34,060 nt of DNA, from positions 1 to 34,060 of the forward strand of contig ONHZ01000035.1 of NCBI GenBank assembly GCA_900317755.1, in the 5' to 3' direction. The notes beneath the pieces were generated by a model that saw nothing but the letters and a program-made list of their open reading frames with translations, had not been told where the DNA came from and did no database searches. Shown in pieces: positions 13,866 to 21,890 of this stretch. How positions within the stretch are numbered: position 1 is the first letter of the stretch; each line of letters begins with the position of its first letter. Made by a program: the position numbers and the translations under genes. This stretch comes from an uncultured Lachnospiraceae bacterium (lineage in GTDB: Bacteria; Bacillota; Clostridia; Lachnospirales; Lachnospiraceae).

Positions 13866-13920
13866 TGTCAAAATATTGCAAAAATTTTGACAGAAATGGG
13901 GTATTAGGGGTGCCCCCTAA
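13866..13920 (+). other. Candidate origin of transfer (oriT)
   Basis: Two adjacent hairpins: TGTCAAAAT/ATTTTGACA (13866-13892, nine-pair arms) and TTAGGGG/CCCCTAA (13904-13920, seven perfect pairs with a TGC loop), followed by CAAG. The position directly ahead of the conjugation block and the G-rich hairpin next to an inverted repeat resemble relaxase recognition and nick regions. No experimentally known nic sequence is matched with certainty, and the second hairpin could instead act as an attenuator or mask the start at 13925. Confidence 0.4.
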
Positions 13921-13924
13921 CAAG

Positions 13925-15190
13925 ATGGATTTTGTCATACAAAATCCGTATCTTGCTAATCTGCCTAAATATCATCAGACTAAAGGACTTACTTCTCTTG
14001 AAGAATTATCTGAATCATGTGGCGGTAATGTAAAGGTTTTTTCTATGAAAAAAGACCAGTATGAACTTCTTTCGAAAAATTTTACAGAAAATGGCGTATT
14101 GTTTAGTGAAGCTCCATCGCTTGTAGATGATAATACTGTAAATTTTTTTGTAGGTGCAAAAGACCTTGCAATTGTACAGCAATGCATGGATGATCTGCAG
14201 AAACGTTTTATAAATGAAGCTGTTAAATCAGGAAAATTTAGTAATAAATCTGAAGCTGCAGACGCATTTATGAATGATAACCGCAATCTTGATTTCAATG
14301 AATATCTTAATAAGGAATTTGCTCCTCTTTCTAAAGATGAATTTTCATCACGTATGGCTAAGCAATTTGGAAGCGACTGGCTGAAGGATATATCAAGTTA
14401 TGAACTGAAAAAGGATGAAAAGGGAAATTTTATGATTCGTAACGAGGAGATAGATGCCCTTGCTGCCAAGACAAAGCTTAATATTGGCGATTCAAATGCC
14501 GATTCTCGTTACGTTATGCAGTTTGCGGAAGATGAATACAAGATGGATTTTCTTAAAAAGCATGGTACTGATACATCAAAGCTGTCACCTTCTGATATTA
14601 AATCACATATCCGTATGCAGACAGATGATTATGTATTGGTTCAGCTATCCTCAGTTTCACCTATAGGTGCATGGATTCCTAAAGACGATATTGTTTCCAT
14701 GAGGGCTTCTACATCTAATCCTTTTGTTTCTAAAGAGCAGGGTGTTTATAAGGATTTTATGAATACGATTATTTTTAATAAGAATGAGAAAATCAAAGTC
14801 TGCAATATTAATAAGCCGGAAGAGGTACATGAATTTCCTATAACTAAGCCGGCAACCCATGATCCTTCTTCGAAAGTATTTTCATTTTCTGAATTTAAAA
14901 ATATGCATGATAAAATGCTTCGTTCTTATTTTAAGGAAGATGAAAAGAGCATGAAAGAGCATATTAAAGAATTTTATTATAACAATAATTATCACGACAT
15001 TATGTATTATCTTAAAGATATTACTGGTTTCTATCAAGATAAGGCTAATAATTCTAATGAAAATCTTTCTGCTGAAGATTATAAAAATGCTGATATGGAA
15101 AAGAATCAGAAATCTTATAATTCAGAACAATTTGAAAAGATTTTCAATGATAATTTAGCTAATAATTTTTTGAATTCCTATAAGAGATAA
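13925..15190 (+). CDS. Hypothetical protein at head of conjugation block (DUF3801-like)
   Basis: 421 residues, soluble and charged. The stretch KVFSMKKDQYELLSKNFTEN, then GVLFSEAP and VNFFVGAKDLAIVQQCMDDL, is similar in pattern to DUF3801/PcfB, the small partner of the PcfC/VirD4 coupling protein. That fits its position just before the VirD4 genes, but the rest of the protein is unfamiliar. The start is uncertain: ATG 13925 follows a GC-rich hairpin and lacks a clean ribosome site; an open frame extends back to a GTG at 13859 through the candidate oriT; ATG 14045 has AAAGG eight bases ahead but would remove protein-like sequence. It could therefore be 5'-truncated. A cytoplasmic accessory role in substrate delivery is inferred. 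Confidence 0.6.
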   Translation: MDFVIQNPYLANLPKYHQTKGLTSLEELSESCGGNVKVFSMKKDQYELLSKNFTENGVLFSEAPSLVDDNTVNFFVGAKDLAIVQQCMDDLQKRFINEAVKSGKFSNKSEAADAFMNDNRNLDFNEYLNKEFAPLSKDEFSSRMAKQFGSDWLKDISSYELKKDEKGNFMIRNEEIDALAAKTKLNIGDSNADSRYVMQFAEDEYKMDFLKKHGTDTSKLSPSDIKSHIRMQTDDYVLVQLSSVSPIGAWIPKDDIVSMRASTSNPFVSKEQGVYKDFMNTIIFNKNEKIKVCNINKPEEVHEFPITKPATHDPSSKVFSFSEFKNMHDKMLRSYFKEDEKSMKEHIKEFYYNNNYHDIMYYLKDITGFYQDKANNSNENLSAEDYKNADMEKNQKSYNSEQFEKIFNDNLANNFLNSYKR

Positions 15191-15206
15191 CATTGGAGTA
15201 TATCAT

Positions 15207-15986
15207 ATGTTTGGAAGGACACATAAGAAAAGAAAACCGGATGCTTTTACCATAATTACCGGAATTGTGCTGTTCGGATATATTGGTTATTTATTTGCCG
15301 GTGCCTGGACTAATGAGCATGATACACTTGCCTTTTTAAGCAATCTTAACGATGTATTTAAAAAGCCATTTGCAGATTACAGAAATGAATATACTGTAAG
15401 AGGTGTGCTTTTATTTGTTGCACTTTTCCTTGTTGGATATGTCCTTTATACTCTTAATGGAAGGGATTATATTCCTGGAGAAGAAATGGGTTCCGAGCAT
15501 TTTATGGATCCAAGAGAGCTTTCAAGAAAGCTTGAAGATCCGAATAATGATCCGGACGATCCAAAGAATATTACATTTATTATAAACAGAACAAAGTCAT
15601 ATTCATTTTGGCATCTGTTTATCTGGCCATTTGTAGTATTTTCCTTAATATCTGTAATGCTGACGTTTATTACAAGCTTGCATAATAAACAGCAGGCTGG
15701 TATGTTTTTATTACATTTGCTTTGCTGGGCTTTCATTGTATCTGCCATTATTTCATATACATTAGTTTTTAAGAGATGGTATAATACGGAATTTTCCGGA
15801 AAATCATCAAGCCTGATAAAGGCATTATTATTTTACTATATCATACTATGTATCATCTATTTGCTTTTCAATGTATCTATTGGGCATACAATTAATATTA
15901 TTAGGATGATAGTGTTATTTCTATTATTATTAATTGGTTCAATTATCATTTCGGTTATTCTTTCTATATTAAGAAAGCGTGCGTAA
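15207..15986 (+). CDS. Membrane protein resembling the VirD4 N-terminal region
   Basis: 259 residues. Two membrane helices near the N-terminus (about 15-32 and 66-83), then a soluble stretch (YIPGEEMGSEHFMDPRELSR, DDPKNITFIIN, about 90-128), then four or five more hydrophobic segments to the C-terminus. In intact coupling proteins the N-terminal helices are followed by a G-S-A-x-(W/F) motif just like GSEHF here, and then directly by the ATPase. Here the ATPase is a separate gene starting five bases downstream. So this looks like the membrane anchor of a split coupling protein, with extra C-terminal helices added. GGAG precedes ATG 15207. The link to VirD4 is inference from motif and position. 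Confidence 0.6.
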   Translation: MFGRTHKKRKPDAFTIITGIVLFGYIGYLFAGAWTNEHDTLAFLSNLNDVFKKPFADYRNEYTVRGVLLFVALFLVGYVLYTLNGRDYIPGEEMGSEHFMDPRELSRKLEDPNNDPDDPKNITFIINRTKSYSFWHLFIWPFVVFSLISVMLTFITSLHNKQQAGMFLLHLLCWAFIVSAIISYTLVFKRWYNTEFSGKSSSLIKALLFYYIILCIIYLLFNVSIGHTINIIRMIVLFLLLLIGSIIISVILSILRKRA

Positions 15987-15990
15987 AATT

Positions 15991-18192
15991 ATGAAAAAAA
16001 ATATTTTTTCTAAAAATAAAAAGAATTTTTTTCAAGATGCTATAAATGACTGTTTTGTAACCGAGCAGACTATTAATACGAGGGACAGAATTATTTCAAA
16101 AAATCTTAGGATGTCCATGAATACAAGGCATACTGACAGAAATAATAATATCCTTGTAATCGGCGGTTCTGGTGCGGGCAAGACATTCAGATTTGTAAAG
16201 CCTATCATTTTACAGCAAGGCTCTTCTTTTTTTATTACAGATCCTAAAGGAGAGATTTTCAGGGACACTTCTAATTTTCTTCGAATGAATGGATATGATG
16301 TAAAAGTAATTAATCTCTTGAATGAGACTGAGATGTTCAAATCTTCCGGTTATAATCCTTTCGTATATATTTCATCTGAAACAGATGTATTAAAGCTTAT
16401 TACTAACCTTATTTCCAATACTACGCCCGCTAATTCACAATCATCTGATCCTTTCTGGGAAAAGGCAGAAGCTTTGCTTTTACAGGCTCTTTTCTTTTAT
16501 GTATGGATGGAAGGAGTCCCTGTAGGTATTTCAAACTGTAAGAAGCCTGGCACTAATGAAGATGATGTTGACGAGATTTTAAGGCTCATTGATGATCCTA
16601 ATACTCAGAAGGTAAAGAATGTCCGTGCCGTAATGACTCTTTTGCGGTTTGCCGATTTTAAGACAAATGCCAGGGGGCAGAAGGAAAAATCCACTCTTGA
16701 TCAGATATTTGACCATCTTGAACAGAAAAATCCATTACATAAGGCCGTGGTTAATTATAACAAAGTAATGAGAGGTGCTGCCGATACTGTACGTTCCATT
16801 ATCATTTCTGCAAATTCAAGGCTTGCACCTGTAGAGTCTGAAGCCATACTTACGCTTTTTGATGAAGATGAAATAAATATCGAATCAATGGGAGTAAAAA
16901 AGACAGTAGTATACTGTATTATTCCTGATAATGACAAGACTTATAATTTCGTAGTCGGGCTTCTGTATACGCAGGCGTTTCAGAAACTTTATTATGAAGC
17001 TGACTTCGTTCATGGCGGAAGGCTTCCTGTTCATGTAACATTTTTACTTGATGAGTTTGCCAACGTTGCCTTGCCAGACGATTTTCTTTCGCTTCTTTCC
17101 ACTATGCGTTCAAGGGAAATATCCTCAATAATTATTATTCAGGATATATCACAAATTAAGAAAATGTATAAGGAAGGCGAACACGAATCACTTGAAGCCA
17201 ACTGCGATACCTGGGTATATCTTGGCGGTAATGGACCTTCTACACAGAAAGAGCTTTCTGAATTAATGGGCAAACATACTTATGATAAGAAAACAAGCGG
17301 TACGACATTTGGAAAGCAAGGTTCTTCCAGTCAGAATGAAGATGTAATTGGAAGGGAGCTTATGTTTCCTTCTGAACTCAGGCGTATGGATGGCAAAAAA
17401 TGCGTTGTATTCTTAAGAGGTTATTATCCGATTCTTGATGACAAGATTGATACGTTACATCACCCTCTCTGGAATATGATGGTAAATTCTGCAAAAAAAC
17501 CGCTTTTTGATGCACGTATCGAGCGTGCCAGAAAGAAAGGCAAAGGTGATGAAATGTCTAATTTTTATCTTCCTAATGATTACCGATACCTCCTTGAAGA
17601 AGATAAATTTAAGAGAAAACAGTATTTTGAAGAAAAGAAAGTCCAAGAAGCCATTGGCGGGATAGTTCCGCCTGAACCGGAGAGGAATGTTATCGAGCTT
17701 TCTCTTTCACAATTCGACAGATATTATCACAAGCTTATTTCTGATGAACAGACGGAAAATTTATCAGAGAAAGAGCTAATGGCAAATAATAAACGGCTTG
17801 ATGATGAAAGAAAGCTGTTTATCGGTGATGATAATGAAAATAATGCTGACAAAGATTTAGTTAATGGCAATTATGAAGATAACAATACAGTAAAGAAGAA
17901 CGAAGTTGAAATACATGATAATAGACCGGTTAAATCTCCAATAGGACCTGGATTTAATAGTAATGAAAAATCTATTCGTACACAGAATGATAAGCTTAAT
18001 ATGATGCAGACAGTATATGCTGCATTTCGTTCAGTATTAATCAGTGAAGGTTTTACAAATGAAAAAGCAGAAAGCCTTATGAATTTTGTTATACAGCGTA
18101 ATACGACTAAAGATAAACTTAATATTTTTCTTGAAAGCATTGATCCTGACATGGATATGGATTCTATACTGATGATTTATAATTCAATCTGA
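15991..18192 (+). CDS. virD4: VirD4/TraG-family type IV coupling ATPase
   Basis: 733 residues; brings the relaxase-DNA complex to the secretion channel. Walker A GGSGAGKT at about 58-65, then FITDPKGEIF (about 80-90), Walker B TFLLDEFANVALPDDF (about 350-365), and the SxIIIQDISQIKKMY sensor stretch (about 380-395) are all present. The first helix-rich membrane part normally seen in VirD4 is absent; it is probably supplied by the preceding gene. The C-terminus (from about 560) is charged and low complexity, followed by a helical end. ATG 15991 was preferred to GTG 15979, which overlaps the upstream stop. No strong ribosome site is seen, so coupling is likely. Confidence 0.92.
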   Translation: MKKNIFSKNKKNFFQDAINDCFVTEQTINTRDRIISKNLRMSMNTRHTDRNNNILVIGGSGAGKTFRFVKPIILQQGSSFFITDPKGEIFRDTSNFLRMNGYDVKVINLLNETEMFKSSGYNPFVYISSETDVLKLITNLISNTTPANSQSSDPFWEKAEALLLQALFFYVWMEGVPVGISNCKKPGTNEDDVDEILRLIDDPNTQKVKNVRAVMTLLRFADFKTNARGQKEKSTLDQIFDHLEQKNPLHKAVVNYNKVMRGAADTVRSIIISANSRLAPVESEAILTLFDEDEINIESMGVKKTVVYCIIPDNDKTYNFVVGLLYTQAFQKLYYEADFVHGGRLPVHVTFLLDEFANVALPDDFLSLLSTMRSREISSIIIIQDISQIKKMYKEGEHESLEANCDTWVYLGGNGPSTQKELSELMGKHTYDKKTSGTTFGKQGSSSQNEDVIGRELMFPSELRRMDGKKCVVFLRGYYPILDDKIDTLHHPLWNMMVNSAKKPLFDARIERARKKGKGDEMSNFYLPNDYRYLLEEDKFKRKQYFEEKKVQEAIGGIVPPEPERNVIELSLSQFDRYYHKLISDEQTENLSEKELMANNKRLDDERKLFIGDDNENNADKDLVNGNYEDNNTVKKNEVEIHDNRPVKSPIGPGFNSNEKSIRTQNDKLNMMQTVYAAFRSVLISEGFTNEKAESLMNFVIQRNTTKDKLNIFLESIDPDMDMDSILMIYNSI

Positions 18193-18316
18193 TTATTTCA
18201 TTTATGAAAATATTTAAATTAAAAATATCATTTATGATGTTGAATTAGGCTTATGATTTTTATATCTTTTACATAATATTTGTTATTTATTTTCTTTATT
18301 TAGGAGGTAAAAAATT

Positions 18317-18604
18317 ATGTCCATGTTTTTAACAAATTTAAAGCAGTTCTATCTTTTTGGCATTTATCTATATGGTACTGGAAGCCTTGATAGTTCAAAG
18401 GCCGTACAGGGACTTACAGATATTAAGAACGTGCTTATCACTATTGTTGCCGTAATTGGTGCCATTATCGTTGTTAAAAATCTTATGGATTTTGCCGCAG
18501 GTATTCAGGATAGGGATTCTTCATCTATCTCTTCCGGTATAAGGGGAATGGTTGCAGGCGGTCTTATGGCTGCCGGTTCTGTAATCGTAGGCATGTTTAC
18601 ATAA
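18317..18604 (+). CDS. Maff2/VirB2-like small membrane protein
   Basis: 95 residues with two membrane helices (about 35-57 and 78-95) separated by a polar loop DFAAGIQDRDSSSISSGIRG. The layout IKNVLITIVAVIGAIIVVKN...GMVAGGLMAAGSVIVGMF matches the Maff2 family of Firmicutes ICEs, which are thought to be pilin-like VirB2 counterparts. AGGAGG precedes ATG 18317. The 124-base gap before it is AT-rich and contains AAATATCATTTATG (18223-18236), whose reverse complement is at 25936-25949. It is followed closely by the VirB6 gene, the normal order. Confidence 0.75.
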   Translation: MSMFLTNLKQFYLFGIYLYGTGSLDSSKAVQGLTDIKNVLITIVAVIGAIIVVKNLMDFAAGIQDRDSSSISSGIRGMVAGGLMAAGSVIVGMFT

Positions 18605-18629
18605 TCATATTTATGTCTGGGAGTCATTT

Positions 18630-19943
18630 ATGTTCAAGACTGTAAATCAAAAAATTATTAAACGATTAAATATTGCATTTGATTCATTTTTTTATCATAT
18701 TGAAAATCTTAATAATAAGTATTTAATAAAATTTCATGCATTATCTAATAACAAAAAAATCGGATTTACAGCCATATTTTTATTATTATTATTATGTTCA
18801 AGTTTATTAATAAACAATCTTTATAAATACCAGACTGCAAATATTATTGAAAAGAATTATTATCAAGGCGTTACACCTTCTGATAATGCCAATCCTGGTT
18901 ATAATTCTTCTGATGGTACATCTTCACCTTATACTGACAGCAGCGATACTTCTTCTAGTTCTGTAAGCTGGCCATCATTTCCTTCAGTATCAGACATTGT
19001 TATCGGAATTGTTACGGGTATAGTTAATCCTAGGGCTTTGCTTCGTGCATTAATTTTACAGTATGTAACTAATTTATGTTTGCAATATGGTGCTAACGCA
19101 TTTAATGCTTGTTGTTCTTATGCTGTCAATTTACTTACTATGCATCCTGATTCTTGGGCTGATGGCAAAGGATATGCTATTTCTAAAAATTTATCTGCAG
19201 CTTTTCAAGTTATTGCAACCGTACTTCTCGTAGTATTTTTTTTAATCGGTCTTTGCGATGAAGCTATTGACAATAATAAAGAAATCAGACTTGAGTCAGT
19301 AATACGTTTAATTATTAGATTTGCACTTTCAGAATTTTTAGTCGTAAATTGTTTTATGATTATTTCCGGATTTTTTACTATAGTTGATGACATGCTTCCC
19401 TATATTAATGGAAATGCGAGTGTAATTTCTGGAGATATGTCTGATGTTTATTCGAATTTGGTTGGTCAGTTATCTCCTGATAATCAATTTACTGTATCTC
19501 CTGATACTAGTATGGACTTTACTAGTGCTGCAAGTGCTTCTATTAGCGGTAAAGCTATTATTTATCTAGTAATTGCTGTTATATATTTTTTCGTATCTTT
19601 TATATCTGGCTGTATATTAGTATTTGAAGCTTTCTTTAGATTTTTTAAGATTCTTATACTTTTACCATATGGAACTATTGCAAATTCTACTCTTGCAGGA
19701 ACTAATGCCATGCGTCAGACTGCTATTCAGTTTTGGAAATATGCATTATCAGTAATACTCGATGCCATTACCATGCTTATCGCTTTGAGGATTTTTGCCG
19801 TAGTATTTTCTACTATTGACATATTTGAAGGCTTTATTGATAGTGATGTTGGTAAAGTTCTTACACAGATATGTTTCTTTTTCGTGTTAATTGGCGTAAT
19901 AAAGGGTTCATCGAATATAACTAAGCAGGCTCTCGGTATCTGA
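18630..19943 (+). CDS. VirB6/TrbL-like inner-membrane channel protein
   Basis: 437 residues. A first helix near 45-65 is followed by a Ser/Asp/Gly-rich extracellular linker (about 85-115), then a hydrophobic core with about six helices from residue 125 to the end (DIVIGIVTGIVNP, IATVLLVVFFLIGLCDEA, LVVNCFMIISGFF, AIIYLVIAVIYFFVSFISGC, ICFFFVLIGVIK). The arrangement (TrbL/VirB6 region with periplasmic-type loop and the motif around LLPYGTIANSTLAGTNAMR) fits the polytopic channel subunit of Gram-positive conjugation systems. GGGAG precedes the ATG. It lies between the Maff2-like and PrgI genes, as in related ICEs. Confidence 0.82.
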   Translation: MFKTVNQKIIKRLNIAFDSFFYHIENLNNKYLIKFHALSNNKKIGFTAIFLLLLLCSSLLINNLYKYQTANIIEKNYYQGVTPSDNANPGYNSSDGTSSPYTDSSDTSSSSVSWPSFPSVSDIVIGIVTGIVNPRALLRALILQYVTNLCLQYGANAFNACCSYAVNLLTMHPDSWADGKGYAISKNLSAAFQVIATVLLVVFFLIGLCDEAIDNNKEIRLESVIRLIIRFALSEFLVVNCFMIISGFFTIVDDMLPYINGNASVISGDMSDVYSNLVGQLSPDNQFTVSPDTSMDFTSAASASISGKAIIYLVIAVIYFFVSFISGCILVFEAFFRFFKILILLPYGTIANSTLAGTNAMRQTAIQFWKYALSVILDAITMLIALRIFAVVFSTIDIFEGFIDSDVGKVLTQICFFFVLIGVIKGSSNITKQALGI

Positions 19944-19958
19944 AAGGTAATATTTCTT

Positions 19959-20384
19959 ATGCAGGATATACATATTCGTGGAATAGCTGATGATTTTCCG
20001 GTAGCAGAGCTTATAAGAAAAATAGATGGTAATAAAATGCCATTCGCCAATCTTATGCTTCTTGATTCTGATTTATGCCTTCCATGTGTATTTTTTGACA
20101 ACCTTGCCATTGAATGTATTAAGAAGATAAAAAAAGACAATATTCTTGATGTATATGGAACACTCTTTCAGAAGATTTCAGTTAATGATGACTATTCTTA
20201 TGATATAAATACCTATCTGTTGGTAAATTCGTTTTCTGTAGATATTAACGGATATGATTACATTTTTACACATAATGGCAATTATGAAGGATATATAAGT
20301 TTTGTTCCGGAATGTCCAGTAAATGATTATTTAAAAGGCAGGCTTATCTCACTTGAAAGGAATGTAATAAATGCTGAGCATTGA
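19959..20384 (+). CDS. OB-fold-like small protein in transfer operon
   Basis: 141 residues, soluble. The segment GNKMPFANLMLLDSDLCLPC, VFFDNLAIECIKKIKKDNIL, DVYGTLFQKIS, then YLLVNSFSV has the strand order and the kGdkV-x-V-x-G-x-L signature of single-strand-binding OB folds (compare ...FADKYLSIGKKVCISGSM in the SSB at 9176). The SSB tail is missing. It would therefore be a ssDNA- or partner-binding accessory within the transfer operon. It overlaps the next gene by 14 bases (start at 20371). AAAGG precedes the ATG. Assignment is by eye; a plain hypothetical is the alternative. Confidence 0.45.
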   Translation: MQDIHIRGIADDFPVAELIRKIDGNKMPFANLMLLDSDLCLPCVFFDNLAIECIKKIKKDNILDVYGTLFQKISVNDDYSYDINTYLLVNSFSVDINGYDYIFTHNGNYEGYISFVPECPVNDYLKGRLISLERNVINAEH

Positions 20385-20778
20385 TATTAATAGGGATATT
20401 GAAAAATATGAAGAAGCTGTCATTGCCGGATTTAATGGAAAAAAGTCCCTTGCACTTGTTGCTTGTGTCGGCATAGGCGGAGGGTTGGGATTCCTTATGT
20501 ATTATAAGTTTCACGTCAATATGAACCTTATTGCACTAATAATAATACCTATACTTTCGCCTATTATCCTTGTTTCTTTCGGCACAAAGGACGGCATGAC
20601 TTTTAAGGAACAGCTTGATTACAGACTACATCATAAAAGGGGTTATATTCAGAATAAATCTTCTGTGTTAAATGCTGTTGAATTAAAGGAAATTGATTTG
20701 CTCAAAGCAGAAGCTGATGAAAAGAAAACTGCAAAAGATAGAAGAAATAGTAATGCTAAGACAAAGGAACGTAAATGA
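20371..20778 (+). CDS. PrgI family protein (VirB3-like)
   Basis: 135 residues. N-terminal MLSIDINRDIEKYEEAVIAG is the PrgI signature region, followed by two membrane helices (about 27-45 and 50-68) and a basic, hydrophilic tail (FKEQLDYRLHHKRGYIQNKS and beyond). PrgI proteins are the counterpart of VirB3 in Firmicutes conjugation and sit next to VirB4, as here. AAAGGA precedes ATG 20371, and the stop overlaps the start of the next gene by four bases, indicating coupled translation. Confidence 0.88.
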   Translation: MLSIDINRDIEKYEEAVIAGFNGKKSLALVACVGIGGGLGFLMYYKFHVNMNLIALIIIPILSPIILVSFGTKDGMTFKEQLDYRLHHKRGYIQNKSSVLNAVELKEIDLLKAEADEKKTAKDRRNSNAKTKERK

Positions 20779-21875
20779 AAAATATTTCAAATAAGGAAAA
20801 AAAGAATGAGAAAAAGATAAAGGAACCTGTATTTAAGAAACAGAAGATAGACAAGATTCCGGTACTTAAAAGCCCTATGGATTTCAAATTTGCTACAGAT
20901 TGTGAATTTGTTACTGATGAAGGGCTTTTTTCAGCTCCTCCTCATAACAAATTCTTATCTTTCTGTATAAAATCAGATGTTTTTCAGAATCTTGGACAAG
21001 CAGTATATGGGCTTAGGAAAGACAATGCTTATTTTACATTAAAAAAACATCAGGGAAGCTTTTATTTTACTTTTTTTACTTATTTTTCTAATCTGTATGA
21101 ATTTATAAATAACGAATTTGTTTCTACATATAACGAATATATCAGGGTTATAAATTCTTTTGGCGGAAATGCCGTTTTATTGAACCTTGCTGACAGATTT
21201 ACCTTTATTTCTGAATGTTTTTCAAAATTCATTAATGTTGACGGATTAGGCTCGCTTCGTGACAATCCATGTAGGCTTGTTCGGTTTTATAATGATCAGG
21301 CGGAAGTTTCTGATGATTTTTTCAAGGTCAATGACAGATATTATAGTGTCTTAAAAATTTCCAGGCTTCCTTTTTATGATTCTTTTAATGTATTTGATTT
21401 TATTTATGATTTTCATGATGTATGCGATGCTTCTTTTTTGATATGTCCTTTTGAGACTTCTGATGTGCAGAATAACTGTGACAATATGTTTGTAGAATTC
21501 AATTCTTGGCAGGGAAAGATAGAAAGAAAGGATATGCAGTCTGCAAAAGTGTTCTTTATGAAAGATAACGATGTTGAAGATGCTGACTGTTATTTTTCAG
21601 GGCTTGGAATTTCATTAGTAATAAGCGGGGTATCTGTTGCTTCATTAAAAGAAAATATTAATTCAATAAGAAATGAGCTTCTTAACAAGGGCTTTGATGT
21701 ACAGAAGGTATTTGGGATTTATAAGAATCCATTGTTTGAGCTTAATGGATTTTCTTTTGATTTTTGTCCGGTCATAAATATAAAGACTTCACTTCTTGCA
21801 AGTATATTCGGTACTGTATCTGATACACAGGTTGATGAAACTGACAGTGAAATCAGAAAATTATTTGGTTTCTGA
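20775..21875 (+). CDS. VirB4 N-terminal-domain-only paralogue
   Basis: 366 residues. After a basic N-terminus (KEKKNEKKIKEPVFKKQKID) the protein follows the pattern of the VirB4/CagE N-terminal domain: FTFISECFSKFI, then VNDRYYSVLKISRLPFYDSF near residues 190-210, then SLVISGVSVASLKENINSIR near 275-300. It ends before any P-loop: no Walker A or B is present. A full VirB4 with its own N-domain follows 16 bases later, so this is an extra, ATPase-less copy that may scaffold VirB4 or link PrgI to it. AAAGGA precedes its ATG, which overlaps the PrgI stop. The assignment rests on motif resemblance. Confidence 0.6.
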   Translation: MKNISNKEKKNEKKIKEPVFKKQKIDKIPVLKSPMDFKFATDCEFVTDEGLFSAPPHNKFLSFCIKSDVFQNLGQAVYGLRKDNAYFTLKKHQGSFYFTFFTYFSNLYEFINNEFVSTYNEYIRVINSFGGNAVLLNLADRFTFISECFSKFINVDGLGSLRDNPCRLVRFYNDQAEVSDDFFKVNDRYYSVLKISRLPFYDSFNVFDFIYDFHDVCDASFLICPFETSDVQNNCDNMFVEFNSWQGKIERKDMQSAKVFFMKDNDVEDADCYFSGLGISLVISGVSVASLKENINSIRNELLNKGFDVQKVFGIYKNPLFELNGFSFDFCPVINIKTSLLASIFGTVSDTQVDETDSEIRKLFGF

Positions 21876-21890
21876 TCGGAGGTTACAATT

